Below are positions 10,541 through 20,421 of a stretch of DNA of 64,000 nt, one piece after another. How positions within the stretch are numbered: position 1 is the stretch's first letter; the number at the start of each line of letters is the position of its first letter. The translations under genes were made by a program, and so were the position numbers. The notes below the pieces were generated by a model. That model made no database searches. It was not told the DNA's origin and was given only the letters and a program-made list of their open reading frames with translations. Origin of the DNA: Bacteroidia bacterium (GTDB taxonomy: Bacteria > Bacteroidota > Bacteroidia > Palsa-965); the NCBI GenBank assembly GCA_023151315.1, contig JAKLJE010000010.1, positions 62,001 through 126,000 of the forward strand. Direction: 5' to 3'.

Positions 10541-11242
10541 ATGGAAAAACGTGAAGTGGGTGAGCGGGTATTGTATGAAGACAATCATCTGATCGCAATC
10601 AATAAATTGCCTTCTGAAATCGTACAAGGTGATAAAACAGGTGATGAGCCTTTAGGTGAGCCTGTAAAAAGATATCTCGCTGCAAAATATAATAAGCCCG
10701 GTGACGTTTTTCTGGGTGTGATACATCGATTAGACAGACCCGTTAGCGGTGTTGTGCTTTTTGCGCGAACTTCCAAAGCATTGGAACGGATGAATGAACA
10801 GTTTCGAGAAAGAGAAACTGCCAAAACCTATTGGGCGATTGTGGAGTCAAAACCGGTGAACGATGAAGGTACGTTGATACATTGGTTGAAGAAAAATGAA
10901 AAGCAGAATAAATCCTATGCATCGCCTAAGGAGACTCCGGGTAGTTTACGTTGTGAACTGAGTTATAAATTACTCGCAGCTTCAGACAGATATTTTTTAC
11001 TCGAAGTCAAGCCCGTTACCGGTCGTCATCATCAGATTCGTGTACAACTTGCCGCTATGGGTTGCATAATAAAAGGCGATCTGAAATACGGAGCGAAGCG
11101 TTCCAATCCGGATGGATCCATTAATCTGCACGCACGCCGTTTGGAATTCAATCATCCTGTAACAAAAGAACGATTATCGATACAGGCTGCGGTGCCTCAG
11201 GATAAATTGTGGATGTTCATGGAATCTCAAGTCTCAGCGTAA
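10541..11242 (+). CDS. RluA-family RNA pseudouridine synthase, no S4 domain
   Basis: 233 residues from ATG 10541; a GTG at 10529 overlapping the previous stop would add four residues and cannot be excluded. The active-site motif HRLDRPVSG is present with catalytic Asp65, followed by KTYWAIVE and the late motif TGRHHQIRVQLAAMG. It isomerises uridine to pseudouridine in rRNA or tRNA; the target site cannot be told from sequence. The N-terminal S4 domain found in RluD is absent, unlike the second family member at 48832. It lies between surface-protein genes and overlaps the next start by one base, so it is probably cotranscribed. Confidence 0.9.
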   Translation: MEKREVGERVLYEDNHLIAINKLPSEIVQGDKTGDEPLGEPVKRYLAAKYNKPGDVFLGVIHRLDRPVSGVVLFARTSKALERMNEQFRERETAKTYWAIVESKPVNDEGTLIHWLKKNEKQNKSYASPKETPGSLRCELSYKLLAASDRYFLLEVKPVTGRHHQIRVQLAAMGCIIKGDLKYGAKRSNPDGSINLHARRLEFNHPVTKERLSIQAAVPQDKLWMFMESQVSA

Positions 11243-11832
11243 TGAGAGCGTTAATCATCGTTTTATTACTGCTTACAACAACGCTGAAGGCGCAGTTTAC
11301 TATAGAGTCGTTTACCGGTATTCAGACTGATAGAAGCAATGTATTATTGAATTGGGTAGTAAGCCCGGGAAATACGTGCGCTGATCTGGAGCTTCAAATG
11401 TCTGCTGATTCTATAAATTACAATACTGTTTACGTTTATCCGGGAATCTGCGGAGATGCAACCTACTCACAGGCATATCAATTCAATCACGTTAATGACT
11501 CATGTACAGGCAAACGTTATTACCGATTGGTTTCTGTTTCCGGAGGTACTTTTGCTTCAGTAACGGTAGATTTCATTTGTTACGGAAAAAGCGGAGTTAA
11601 CGTACGTTACAATTCCGCATCTCATTTAATCAGCGTGGATGCAGACATTCCACCCGGAGAGCAGTGGCAATTCTTTGTTTATACACTCGCGGGAGCGCAA
11701 CTCTCTTCACAGGAATTAACAAGAGGGACAAATCGCATTTTATGGAATCCGTCGTATTCCGGCATTTACATTTACACAGTAACTTCAACAGGACGCAAGG
11801 TGGATTCCGGCCAGTTGTGGATTTCGCGTTGA
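11242..11832 (+). CDS. Small secreted protein with T9SS type A-like sorting domain
   Basis: 196 residues from ATG 11242, overlapping the preceding stop codon by one base (TAATG). Signal peptide MRALIIVLLLLTTTLKAQ. The middle resembles a fibronectin-III/Ig-like fold (VLLNWVVSPGNTC, KRYYRLVSVSGG). The C-terminal 70 residues have the pattern of a type A sorting domain (FFVYTLAGAQ, LTRGTNRILW, SGIYIYTVTS) but lack a clear PNP motif. Probably exported; no enzymatic motif is visible. Confidence 0.75.
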   Translation: MRALIIVLLLLTTTLKAQFTIESFTGIQTDRSNVLLNWVVSPGNTCADLELQMSADSINYNTVYVYPGICGDATYSQAYQFNHVNDSCTGKRYYRLVSVSGGTFASVTVDFICYGKSGVNVRYNSASHLISVDADIPPGEQWQFFVYTLAGAQLSSQELTRGTNRILWNPSYSGIYIYTVTSTGRKVDSGQLWISR

Positions 11833-11873
11833 GTTGTCAACGTTAAAGTGTATTTTTAATCCTATTCAGTTTC

Positions 11874-13250
11874 ATGATTTCGAGGCTCCGATATTGGTCC
11901 GCGTTTACATTTTTCAGGTGGCAATTCATGCTCCTGATATTGGGATGCCTTGTGGTCTATCGCTATCTCGTTACTATTTTCAAAGATGCCGGTGTTGCCG
12001 AGTGGCCCCGAGTTGAAGTCTGGATGAAGATTCTCGTTTGGGCAGTTGTGTATCTCTGTTCGCTCAGTATTGTTTCACTCCTTATTTCATATATTTTCTT
12101 CCGGATTCGTGAAAGTCAGGGACGCATTAAAGTTGTGCTGAATATGCCTGAGGGAAAAACTCCGCAGGCAGGAAAAGTTAAGATTGAAATTATGATCAGT
12201 CGTGTCTTGCGTCCGTTTCTCGGATTTATTGAAGTGCGATTACTTTTTCCCGAGTGGAATCTTACGGATAACATTCTGCTGTCAGAGAATCGTGATGGTT
12301 TCTTCAAGCCGGTGAATACAGTTGCCGGTAGCGGATGGATTGATCTGCATCATCGCGGAAGACACCAGGCGGAAGAAGTACAAATCTTGTTTACGGATAT
12401 GCTTCGATTGATGACCTTGCCGGTTACGTTGCATTCTGCCAACAAACTTTTAACGTTGCCGCGTGAACTGAAAGAAGAAGACTTCAGCATTTTTCCTTCA
12501 GCTACGGAAGAAGAAGATGTGCGAATTCCTGTGCCGAAACGCATTCAGGGCGAATTGCTCAATTACAAGGATTTTGAATCCGGTGATGATATCCGAAGAA
12601 TTGTGTGGAAGATTTATGCGCGAAGCGGTGAACTCGTGGTGCGTGTTGCCGAGACTCGCGATCCTTATGCTTCGCATGTTTACATTGCAGCCGGGTTTTA
12701 TAATAATCTGATTGATGAATTCGATCGTGATGCGGGAAATGAGTTGCTTAATTTTTACAAAGATTATCTGCGTCAGGTTTACGCTGCAGTTTCATCCAAT
12801 AACCCGAAAGTAAAGTTTGTTTACGATCAGGATTTCAATAAAGATGAAGCGGATAGTCAGCTTTCTGTGAATCTGCTCTACATTGCTACCGCGAAATGGC
12901 AGAAGGATCTAAAACCTTATGAGGCGTTGGTGCAACCCAAAACAGCTGTTGTTTGTTTGTCATCTGCAACTGATGCGGAAGATTTAAAAGTTTTGTTGGA
13001 GCATCTGCCAATACACGTTCCCGTAATTGTTTTTGCATTGAGTACGTGCATTGAAGCGAAAGCATTGCCACAGATCAGAAAGATATTCTTTAAGGATGAA
13101 GCAGATCCGTTGAGCGAATTGAAATCAGGCTGGTGGGCATCGCCGTTGAGAAGAAAACTGAAGTTAAACGAGCAGAAAATTCAGGGAATTTTAAGATCAC
13201 GCGGCAACTCTTGGTTGATGCAAATGCAGACGAATGAAAAGAAGCAGTAA
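11874..13250 (+). CDS. DUF58-domain membrane protein
   Basis: 458 residues. Two N-terminal membrane segments (about 12-32 and 50-72), a beta-rich middle, then the DUF58 signature FESGDDIRRIVWKIYARSGEL at about 230-250 and a degenerate von Willebrand-A-like C-terminal half. DUF58 proteins are encoded with MoxR AAA+ ATPases and transglutaminase-like proteins; their biochemical role is still open. Its 3' end overlaps the transglutaminase gene by 17 bases and MoxR is the second gene downstream, so this is a standard MoxR/DUF58/transglutaminase cluster. Family firm, function inferred only from context. Confidence 0.85.
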   Translation: MISRLRYWSAFTFFRWQFMLLILGCLVVYRYLVTIFKDAGVAEWPRVEVWMKILVWAVVYLCSLSIVSLLISYIFFRIRESQGRIKVVLNMPEGKTPQAGKVKIEIMISRVLRPFLGFIEVRLLFPEWNLTDNILLSENRDGFFKPVNTVAGSGWIDLHHRGRHQAEEVQILFTDMLRLMTLPVTLHSANKLLTLPRELKEEDFSIFPSATEEEDVRIPVPKRIQGELLNYKDFESGDDIRRIVWKIYARSGELVVRVAETRDPYASHVYIAAGFYNNLIDEFDRDAGNELLNFYKDYLRQVYAAVSSNNPKVKFVYDQDFNKDEADSQLSVNLLYIATAKWQKDLKPYEALVQPKTAVVCLSSATDAEDLKVLLEHLPIHVPVIVFALSTCIEAKALPQIRKIFFKDEADPLSELKSGWWASPLRRKLKLNEQKIQGILRSRGNSWLMQMQTNEKKQ

Positions 13251-16071
13251 ATATATAATTACTCTGACTGAGTGGTTGCTGCGAATGATTTTCGTGGCTT
13301 TGCCTGCTTTTATAATGAGTGCATATGTGTTGTCCAATGTAAATCTGGCTTACACCGGTTTCGAGAGTGGTACAACAGGGCAGCTGCTTGCATTGGGTTG
13401 CGGTGTTCTGGTGTCTTCATCAGTTGCATGGAAAGGCGGACGATTTACAACATTTACTCTTGTCCTGATGCTGCTTTTATGGATTACATCCGCAGTATTC
13501 GAAAGTTTCGGTGGAGAGTTTGATCAGTTTTATATCACCGCAAGATTTACGCTCTATGCTTCCATGTTTGTTATCGGATGGATTACCGGATTTCTGATCA
13601 GCAGGACACGGTGGTACGTTGTGTTGTATTGTTCTCTTCTGATCGTTGCGTTTGTAATCTTCTTCGCACGTAAAGAAAATCTGGACGCGGGTGATTTGTC
13701 AATTTATCTTTTACCTGTTTTTCTATACACCATTTACATGTTGTTCTTTGCCCCCGGTTTGATTTCGGGTGAGAATGTAAGTCCACGTAAACTTTCAAGA
13801 TTCATATTGCTCCTGTTGATTGTTATTGGCGTTGCTGTCGCTGCTTTTTTTATTGCCGGCAGACAATTCAAACATGAACATGAGATTGCTGAAAAGCTGA
13901 TTGAAAAGAAGAAGAACAAGGGCAAAGGTGACGGAGAACAGAAGGAAGACGGTGAAGGAGGACTCGGTGATAAGTACAATGAAAGCAACGGTTTGCTTGA
14001 ACGTGGTAATAAGCCGAAAGAAGGAGAAGATGGAAAAGAAGAGGGAAATGGTGGAGGACAAGGTGGAGATAAATCATCCGACAAGGGGAAAGGAAAAGGC
14101 GATCAGAATAATAACGATGGTGAAGGCGGATTCAAACTGAAGGATGAAATGAAAATGGGAGAGCAGCAGAGTCAATCTGACGTTCTGATGTTTTGTGCCC
14201 GATTGGACAATTTCTTTCCTGATGGTTCTCCGCAACCCTTTTATTTCGTGTACCACTATCTTACGAAGTACGATGCCACTACAGAAACATTCGTTCGTGA
14301 TCCGTTATTGAGAAATATCGATGAGATGAGTACAGATCCTTCGAAGTTGGGTATGTATAAAACATCTCGAGACTCTTCCATTCTGAAGCCACTGAAAAAT
14401 CTCAAAAAGAGAAAAACTGTAGAAGCGGATGTGTTCATCAGTGCCAGTGTCTGGAAGCATTCACTTCTCGCTCCTGCAACTCCGTTTTCCATTCAAACTA
14501 TTCCTGTTGATACCGCTTATAAAGGTTTGTTCCGTTCGGGTTATCACGTTAAATCAAATGTGTCTGAATTGAACAATGCTTACTTCGTTTACAATCCATC
14601 TTCCAATCCTCAGATTCTCGCTTATCAGGAAGAGCGCTTCGAAGAGTTACGTACTGTTAAAGATTTTAGCGGAATGGATTCTGTAATGCTGAAGTATTAC
14701 ACCGAATTACCGAAAGGAACTCTGTTTGATTCCATCCGTAACCTTACGCTAGCGATAACTGCTAAAGCCAAAACACCTGCTGATAAAGTCGCTGCGATCC
14801 GCGACTACTTTATGCAACCCGGTACAAACGGGCAACCGCTGTATCGCTACACATTGGATCCGGGAGCCCCTGGCGATCCGAATATTCCGACCGGGAGTAT
14901 GTTGCGAAACTTTCTGTTCAAAACACATGAAGGCTATTGCACGTACTTCGCCGGAGCTTCCGTGCTGATGTTGCGTTCTATAGGAATTCCGGCTCGATTT
15001 ACAACAGGATTTGCAACTGTGGATCGAAGCGACAAAAACCGCGGCTGGTATTGGTTCTATGCATCACAGGCGCATGCATGGACACAAATTTACTTTCCTG
15101 AATACGGATGGCTTGATTTCGATATGACGATTGGCAGTGAAGAACTCAGTCAGGCACCGAAGCCGGACGGAACACCTCCTGTACCGCCTCCGCAACCGTG
15201 GTTGATTGTAGAAGGTGTGGTAAACGAAGAACCGGATCAAACAGCGAAATCTCTTTCTGTGAGCTTCTCAAAAGTGGTTTTCTTCAATGATGAATACCAA
15301 CTGGAGGAAGAACAGAATCGTGAAGTGGATGCTTCGTTATGCAGAATCGTGTACGGAAAAAAGGATACATCACTTTCAGCCATTCACGAAGGAGATACCG
15401 TATTCATTGTTTCCTGGGATGATCTGGCGAAAGATGTCCCCGAGCCTGATCCTGATAAATCCATAGATGAACAAGTGAATAGTTTCAACTGGCCTTTGAT
15501 TGCAGACGAGATTTATATTCTCAAAAAGAATCCGGAGAAGAAAGCTGAAAAGAAAGAGGCGGAAGAAACTCCGAAGCAAGAAGTGCCATTTAATTGGAAA
15601 AAACTTGCAATTGCCGGCTTGATTGTACTCGGAGGTTTGTTGCTCGCCGTTCTCTTCTTCCCGTTGATCTGGTTGATGATCTTAGCGGGCAGAGTTAAAC
15701 CGAATAGCGATCCTTTTGCATTTTCGGAGGCGGTTTATAGACTCTCATTATATGTTTACCATATGAGCGGGACGGAACTTAAGACAGAAACATCTCTGGA
15801 GTATGCTTTGCGTGCTGATGCACGATACAATACACTCTTCGGACAATTTGTGAGAGTTTATCTTAAGCTCAAATATTCAAAGGAGCAGTTAACTTCTTCA
15901 GAGCACGGTTTGATTACGGAATACAATTCAACATTCAGAACTAAACTCAATTCTTCATTGAGTTCTAAAGTTCGCATGTTCAGATGGTTTAATGTTTTCA
16001 GAGCACTACGATATTTCAAAACACCGGAGCCAACAGAAGATGTTGCAATGGTAAATTCAATTAACGACTAA
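13234..16071 (+). CDS. Membrane transglutaminase-like (TGc) protein
   Basis: 945 residues. About six membrane segments lie within residues 10-215, then a strongly charged Lys/Glu/Gly linker (about 215-310), then a transglutaminase-core domain with an intact triad: Cys569 in EGYCTYFAGAS, His614 in QAHAWTQIYF, and Asp630 in GWLDFDMT. A further membrane helix at about 785-810 is followed by a DUF4129-like C-terminal tail. The topology implies an extracytoplasmic catalytic domain. Such proteins could crosslink or cleave amide bonds; the substrate is unknown. It overlaps the DUF58 gene and sits 10 bases before the MoxR gene. Confidence 0.88.
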   Translation: MKRSSKYIITLTEWLLRMIFVALPAFIMSAYVLSNVNLAYTGFESGTTGQLLALGCGVLVSSSVAWKGGRFTTFTLVLMLLLWITSAVFESFGGEFDQFYITARFTLYASMFVIGWITGFLISRTRWYVVLYCSLLIVAFVIFFARKENLDAGDLSIYLLPVFLYTIYMLFFAPGLISGENVSPRKLSRFILLLLIVIGVAVAAFFIAGRQFKHEHEIAEKLIEKKKNKGKGDGEQKEDGEGGLGDKYNESNGLLERGNKPKEGEDGKEEGNGGGQGGDKSSDKGKGKGDQNNNDGEGGFKLKDEMKMGEQQSQSDVLMFCARLDNFFPDGSPQPFYFVYHYLTKYDATTETFVRDPLLRNIDEMSTDPSKLGMYKTSRDSSILKPLKNLKKRKTVEADVFISASVWKHSLLAPATPFSIQTIPVDTAYKGLFRSGYHVKSNVSELNNAYFVYNPSSNPQILAYQEERFEELRTVKDFSGMDSVMLKYYTELPKGTLFDSIRNLTLAITAKAKTPADKVAAIRDYFMQPGTNGQPLYRYTLDPGAPGDPNIPTGSMLRNFLFKTHEGYCTYFAGASVLMLRSIGIPARFTTGFATVDRSDKNRGWYWFYASQAHAWTQIYFPEYGWLDFDMTIGSEELSQAPKPDGTPPVPPPQPWLIVEGVVNEEPDQTAKSLSVSFSKVVFFNDEYQLEEEQNREVDASLCRIVYGKKDTSLSAIHEGDTVFIVSWDDLAKDVPEPDPDKSIDEQVNSFNWPLIADEIYILKKNPEKKAEKKEAEETPKQEVPFNWKKLAIAGLIVLGGLLLAVLFFPLIWLMILAGRVKPNSDPFAFSEAVYRLSLYVYHMSGTELKTETSLEYALRADARYNTLFGQFVRVYLKLKYSKEQLTSSEHGLITEYNSTFRTKLNSSLSSKVRMFRWFNVFRALRYFKTPEPTEDVAMVNSIND

Positions 16072-16081
16072 TTCAACAGCT

Positions 16082-17068
16082 ATGGAATTTCACACGGAGA
16101 AACTGAAACTTCTGACGGATAATATCAGTCAGACCATTCGCGGTAAGGAAACCGAGATCCGTTATGTAATAACCTGTTTGCTTTCCCGCGGACACATTCT
16201 GCTGGAAGATAATCCGGGATCCGGAAAAACGATGATGGCGAAAGCACTGGCGCAATCCATTTCCGGTGGTTTGAATGAAAGAAGTTCAGGTACCACCGAA
16301 ACTGTTGCATTCCGCCGTATTCAGTTTACGCCTGACTTGCTGCCAATGGATCTGATCGGTTCTCACATTTTTGATGATGAGAAAAAAGAATTCATCTTCA
16401 AGAAAGGGCCGCTCTTTACAAACGTGTTGCTTGCGGATGAGATTAACCGCGCTTCACCTAAAGTACAAAGTGCACTGCTTGAATGTATGGCGGAGAATCA
16501 GATTTCCGTTGGAGAGAAAACCTGGCATCTTGACAAGTTCTTCTTTACAATAGCAACGCAGAACCCGATTGAATCTGAAGGGACTTATCCATTACCTGCA
16601 GCACAGCTGGATCGTTTCTTTATGAAAATCAGTTTCGGCTATGTTTCAACTGAAACCGAGATCGGAATTTACAACGATTATCTGCACATCAATGATGTTC
16701 GCAATCAGGTGAAGCAGGTACTGAGTTATGACGATGTGATTCGTCTGCAACAGGAAGCGGAACAGGTTTACATCCATCCTGAACTTGTGAAAGCGGTAGC
16801 TAATATTGCGCAAGCAACAAGAAAGCATCCGGATATCACTGTAGGTTGTTCTGTACGAGGTGGTATTACATTTATTCGTTGTTTGAAATCCTGGGCAATG
16901 GTGAACCAGCGTAATTACGTTACGGAAGATGATATCCGAGCACTTGCGCACGTGGTACTGCATCATAGAATGGTATTCCGTAATCGCGATGGAATTGCGC
17001 GTGCATTGCAGAGTATTGTGGATGCGGAAATTTCCCGACTGTCGAAAATGAGCATAGGCAATAAATGA
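16082..17068 (+). CDS. MoxR-family AAA+ ATPase
   Basis: 328 residues. Walker A DNPGSGKT at 43-50, Walker B LLADE with Asp119-Glu120, and the MoxR signatures INRASPKVQSALLE, ATQNPIESEGTYPLP and AQLDRFFMK. MoxR proteins are cytoplasmic ATP-driven chaperones that act on partner proteins, frequently the DUF58 or VWA proteins encoded beside them. The gene is third in the DUF58-transglutaminase-MoxR-TPR operon and overlaps the next gene by four bases (ATGA). It probably remodels or activates the membrane complex made by its neighbours. Confidence 0.95.
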   Translation: MEFHTEKLKLLTDNISQTIRGKETEIRYVITCLLSRGHILLEDNPGSGKTMMAKALAQSISGGLNERSSGTTETVAFRRIQFTPDLLPMDLIGSHIFDDEKKEFIFKKGPLFTNVLLADEINRASPKVQSALLECMAENQISVGEKTWHLDKFFFTIATQNPIESEGTYPLPAAQLDRFFMKISFGYVSTETEIGIYNDYLHINDVRNQVKQVLSYDDVIRLQQEAEQVYIHPELVKAVANIAQATRKHPDITVGCSVRGGITFIRCLKSWAMVNQRNYVTEDDIRALAHVVLHHRMVFRNRDGIARALQSIVDAEISRLSKMSIGNK

Positions 17069-19326
17069 TGTTAAGGCGCTTCATATTACTGATTGTGTTG
17101 TTTTGTGCTGCAGAAGTTGCAGGGCAAAACGATGTGCGTCGTCTTATTGATATGGACAGACGTAACATTCAGTACAACTCAAAAGAAGCGCTCGATAAAT
17201 CACGTGAGTACATCCGTAAGGACAGTCTCTATTACATCGGATACATGTATGAAGGAGCCTACAGATATTTCCGGGCGAATGATGAGTTAGGTTATCGTCA
17301 GGCGATTATTCCTTTGGAAAAAGCCATGCGTTTGGTCGAACGTGAATACGATTCTGAATTGAGAACGCGAACCAGCAATCTTGGTGAATATTATCAGGTA
17401 AGTACTTATCAGAATGATTACTGTCAGATCGCAGATTGGTTAACCACATGTTATCAGAATATCGAACAGGCCGATAGTGCATTTTCTGTAATGATGCGTG
17501 TAAAGGACCGCGATATGCAATATGAAGGAGCTGCTGATTCATGGAATACACTGGCATGGATTTATCACCGCAACCGCATGTACACATCTGAACGGTTCGC
17601 ATTTCTGAAGAATACGGTACACGAGAATGATTCAATGGCTTATGCCTGTCTTGATTCTGCAATTGCAAAGACACATCGCGACAATGAGCTGTGTCAAGGG
17701 TTGTTCGATCCCACATGGATGAATTCGCGTTACTATTTCACATATCACTACAAAGTGATTTTGTTTACTTACGATTTCAAGATTGACAGCGCTGATTATT
17801 ACTACGATATACTTCTGCAGTCAGGTTACTACAGTAGCAACAACTACGCGAACTATCAATACATGAAAGGGGAGTTCGGTATTGCAGAGCAATTTTATCG
17901 CGAAGCCGAAACACGCGATGCAACAATTGATAAACATACGCGCGAGTATTACTACATGAGAGGTTTGCTCGATATCAATGCTGCGCGTCCGGAACGATCT
18001 GATAGTTTGTTATCTGCTGTAATTCGTAAAGACGGAGCAACGCCCGGTTTCGGATGGCATTCCATTGCATACGCACGTGCACTTACATATGAAGGTTTGA
18101 CTTCATTAAGTCAGAACCGTTTGAATGCCGCAGCAGGATTTCAGGAACTGCATATCGGAACAACATGGGGACAGGAACAATACAATCTGGCTGTTGCCAT
18201 GTTGAATTACATTAATGCGGAACAGCATGAAGCCGAGTACTACTTTGAGAACGATGAATGGTATTTCTGGTTGAATCCGTTTAACTGGTACAAATGGTTC
18301 GAATTCCGGATTAAGCAACATCATTTGCGTTTGGTACTCGTTTCACTTGTTGCTTCGAATCCGGAGCGTGCTGATGTATTGTATCCGGTTTTCAGCAGCG
18401 AGAACGTGATGAGCTGGGATGAGAATTTCCGTATGCTGGATGGTTTCAGTAATGATTATTTCATCCGTTATTACGAGGAGTTGCTTGAGAAGGATCCTCG
18501 GGATGGAGTGAAGATGTATATACGTTACATGCTGGGTCGACTGCATATTTCGGAAGGTGAAGAGAGCAGAGCACGCGAATATCTGGAAGCAGTTTACTTC
18601 GCAACAGCAGCAGGAAATTATGAATACGATAATCTGCTATACTATCGTACATGTGAAGCTCTGGCTCAAATCAGTGACGGAGATGAAAAGCAGAAATGGT
18701 TACAGAAGGCATTTCTGCGATACTCCCGATTGATGCCAACGGGCAAAGAGCAAATGAAATTTACGGTGCTGGTGAACGGCACAGTTTACATTCCATCACA
18801 GGATGATTTTATTTTCAGGATGGTTTCATTCGCGATGCCCGCAATCATTGTATTATTTGCACTTTATCTGGTGATGAGACGCTATTTCAGACTTCGTCAC
18901 AATGTAAAAAGAGTGTCACTTATCGTTGCCGGACTCTGGGTGAGTTGTCTGGTGATCTGGGTGTTCAGTTACAGCTCCATTACAGATGAAGGAACAGAAC
19001 AAAGAGTGGTCAGAAGTTTCGGCTCCTGTAATATCGGTTTCACGGACACACAAGATGTTCCTGTAATCAAACTGAGTTTTTCGAAATCAGATTCCACGCA
19101 TATTGCAAAATATGAAGTCGTTGATGTCAGCGGTGAACCTATCAGAAACGGAGAGCTGATTATCGAACCGGACAAGCCGGAAACGGCGGGGATACTGCTT
19201 GCGTACCGGATTTTTGACGTCAACTATACGTATGACAATCTGAATGAAGCCATCATAGTGGCTGAAGATGAGAACGCTGCAAAACTGGTTGATTCACTGC
19301 AGAAGAATACAGTAAAGCCTCAGTAA
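17065..19326 (+). CDS. Large TPR-like membrane protein of the MoxR operon, function unknown
   Basis: 753 residues, starting at the ATG that overlaps the MoxR stop (a second ATG follows at once). Signal peptide (RRFILLIVLFCAAEVAGQ), then about 560 residues of helix-pair, TPR-like sequence rich in Tyr and Trp. Two membrane helices lie near 590-612 and 625-645 (VSFAMPAIIVLFALYLVM and VSLIVAGLWVSCLVIWVF), with a final extracytoplasmic domain of about 100 residues. I do not recognise a named family. Translational coupling to MoxR suggests it is a subunit of the same membrane complex, probably presenting a large solenoid to the periplasm. Confidence 0.75.
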   Translation: MMLRRFILLIVLFCAAEVAGQNDVRRLIDMDRRNIQYNSKEALDKSREYIRKDSLYYIGYMYEGAYRYFRANDELGYRQAIIPLEKAMRLVEREYDSELRTRTSNLGEYYQVSTYQNDYCQIADWLTTCYQNIEQADSAFSVMMRVKDRDMQYEGAADSWNTLAWIYHRNRMYTSERFAFLKNTVHENDSMAYACLDSAIAKTHRDNELCQGLFDPTWMNSRYYFTYHYKVILFTYDFKIDSADYYYDILLQSGYYSSNNYANYQYMKGEFGIAEQFYREAETRDATIDKHTREYYYMRGLLDINAARPERSDSLLSAVIRKDGATPGFGWHSIAYARALTYEGLTSLSQNRLNAAAGFQELHIGTTWGQEQYNLAVAMLNYINAEQHEAEYYFENDEWYFWLNPFNWYKWFEFRIKQHHLRLVLVSLVASNPERADVLYPVFSSENVMSWDENFRMLDGFSNDYFIRYYEELLEKDPRDGVKMYIRYMLGRLHISEGEESRAREYLEAVYFATAAGNYEYDNLLYYRTCEALAQISDGDEKQKWLQKAFLRYSRLMPTGKEQMKFTVLVNGTVYIPSQDDFIFRMVSFAMPAIIVLFALYLVMRRYFRLRHNVKRVSLIVAGLWVSCLVIWVFSYSSITDEGTEQRVVRSFGSCNIGFTDTQDVPVIKLSFSKSDSTHIAKYEVVDVSGEPIRNGELIIEPDKPETAGILLAYRIFDVNYTYDNLNEAIIVAEDENAAKLVDSLQKNTVKPQ

Positions 19327-19328
19327 TC

Positions 19329-20408
19329 TTACTGTCCGTTCAATTTTCTTAGTTGTGCTTCTGCTTTCATCATCCACAATTCCGAACTGTCGCTGAATAC
19401 CGGATCGAAGAATGATTTCTGTTCGTAGTAATATCCTTTTCTTCTTGTTTGCAGATACGTTTTTACGAGCTCGAAGTGTATCCGCGCTTCATCGTTCTCA
19501 GTTATTTCGATGATGGAATCGGCCTGGCGAATGAATTTATCATAAGCAGGAAGAACTTCTTTTTCAAAATCCTCAGGACGACTGTATTTCCCGTTCTGAT
19601 AGTTTGTCACAATACCAGCTTCGCCGTTACTCATATCAAGGAAAATATTTTCAGGCCGTCTGCTGCTGAGAATACTTTCCAATCTTGAATTAAAGAATAC
19701 TGTTGTGCCCATTAAGAGAACACAAGCTGCCAGAATTCCTATATATGAATTTCTGCGTTCCATATAACGGGCTTTGAGATCAAAGTAGATCAGGTATCCT
19801 CCGGCTCCTCCGGCCAGTAAGCCTCCTATGTGTGCAGCATTATCTATATGTGCATTCAATCCCATAAGTAACGTGAGTCCGACTGAAATGCCAATGGATC
19901 TCAGCATTTCCATTCGTGCGGTACGCTCGATCAAGTTGGTGGTAAGCAGGGCGGCGAATACTCCTACTATTCCGAGAATAGCTCCTGAAGCTCCGGCACC
20001 AACAGCATACGGATTCCACCAAACACTTACGGAACTTGCAGCGATCCCGCTCAGTACATAAAGTAATCCGAATCGTAAAGAACCAATGAATCGTTCGAGT
20101 GTGCGTCCAACATTATTCAACGCAAACATGTTGAAGGCAAGGTGCATTAATCCGTAATGAATATAATTACTTGTGATCAGTCGCCAGTATTCGCCGGCCG
20201 CAACGTTCTCTGTAAGTGTTGCTCCCCATTTCAATGCTGTTTCCGGGTCGGGACCCATCGGACTCACTCCGCTGATCACCATGATTACCCAAACCAGGAT
20301 ATTGATAACCAGAAGCACCGGTGTAACTTTCACATGCTGATCGGGAATGAAAACCTTCGCCCACTTAGGGAAGCGTTCTTTCTCCTGATATTCGCCTTGT
20401 TCGTCCAT
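19329..20408 (-). CDS. Rhomboid-family intramembrane serine protease
   Basis: 359 residues. The rhomboid core lies in the first 240 residues: HLAFN at 89-93, catalytic Ser141 in GAGASGAILG, and catalytic His193 in AAHIGGLLAG. A final membrane helix at about 220-235 leads into a C-terminal soluble segment of about 110 residues. Rhomboids cut membrane proteins within or near the bilayer. The gene stops two bases from the convergent TPR gene and lies 13 bases after the mntH stop, so it may be the last gene of the mntR operon, although no metal-related role is evident. Confidence 0.92.
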   Translation of the reverse strand: MDEQGEYQEKERFPKWAKVFIPDQHVKVTPVLLVINILVWVIMVISGVSPMGPDPETALKWGATLTENVAAGEYWRLITSNYIHYGLMHLAFNMFALNNVGRTLERFIGSLRFGLLYVLSGIAASSVSVWWNPYAVGAGASGAILGIVGVFAALLTTNLIERTARMEMLRSIGISVGLTLLMGLNAHIDNAAHIGGLLAGGAGGYLIYFDLKARYMERRNSYIGILAACVLLMGTTVFFNSRLESILSSRRPENIFLDMSNGEAGIVTNYQNGKYSRPEDFEKEVLPAYDKFIRQADSIIEITENDEARIHFELVKTYLQTRRKGYYYEQKSFFDPVFSDSSELWMMKAEAQLRKLNGQ

Positions 20409-20421
20409 TGGTGTAAAGTTA

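Noticed and set aside
11834-12016. Small open frame after the T9SS type A-like gene
   Set aside because: It overlaps the DUF58 start in another frame and shows no domain or signal.
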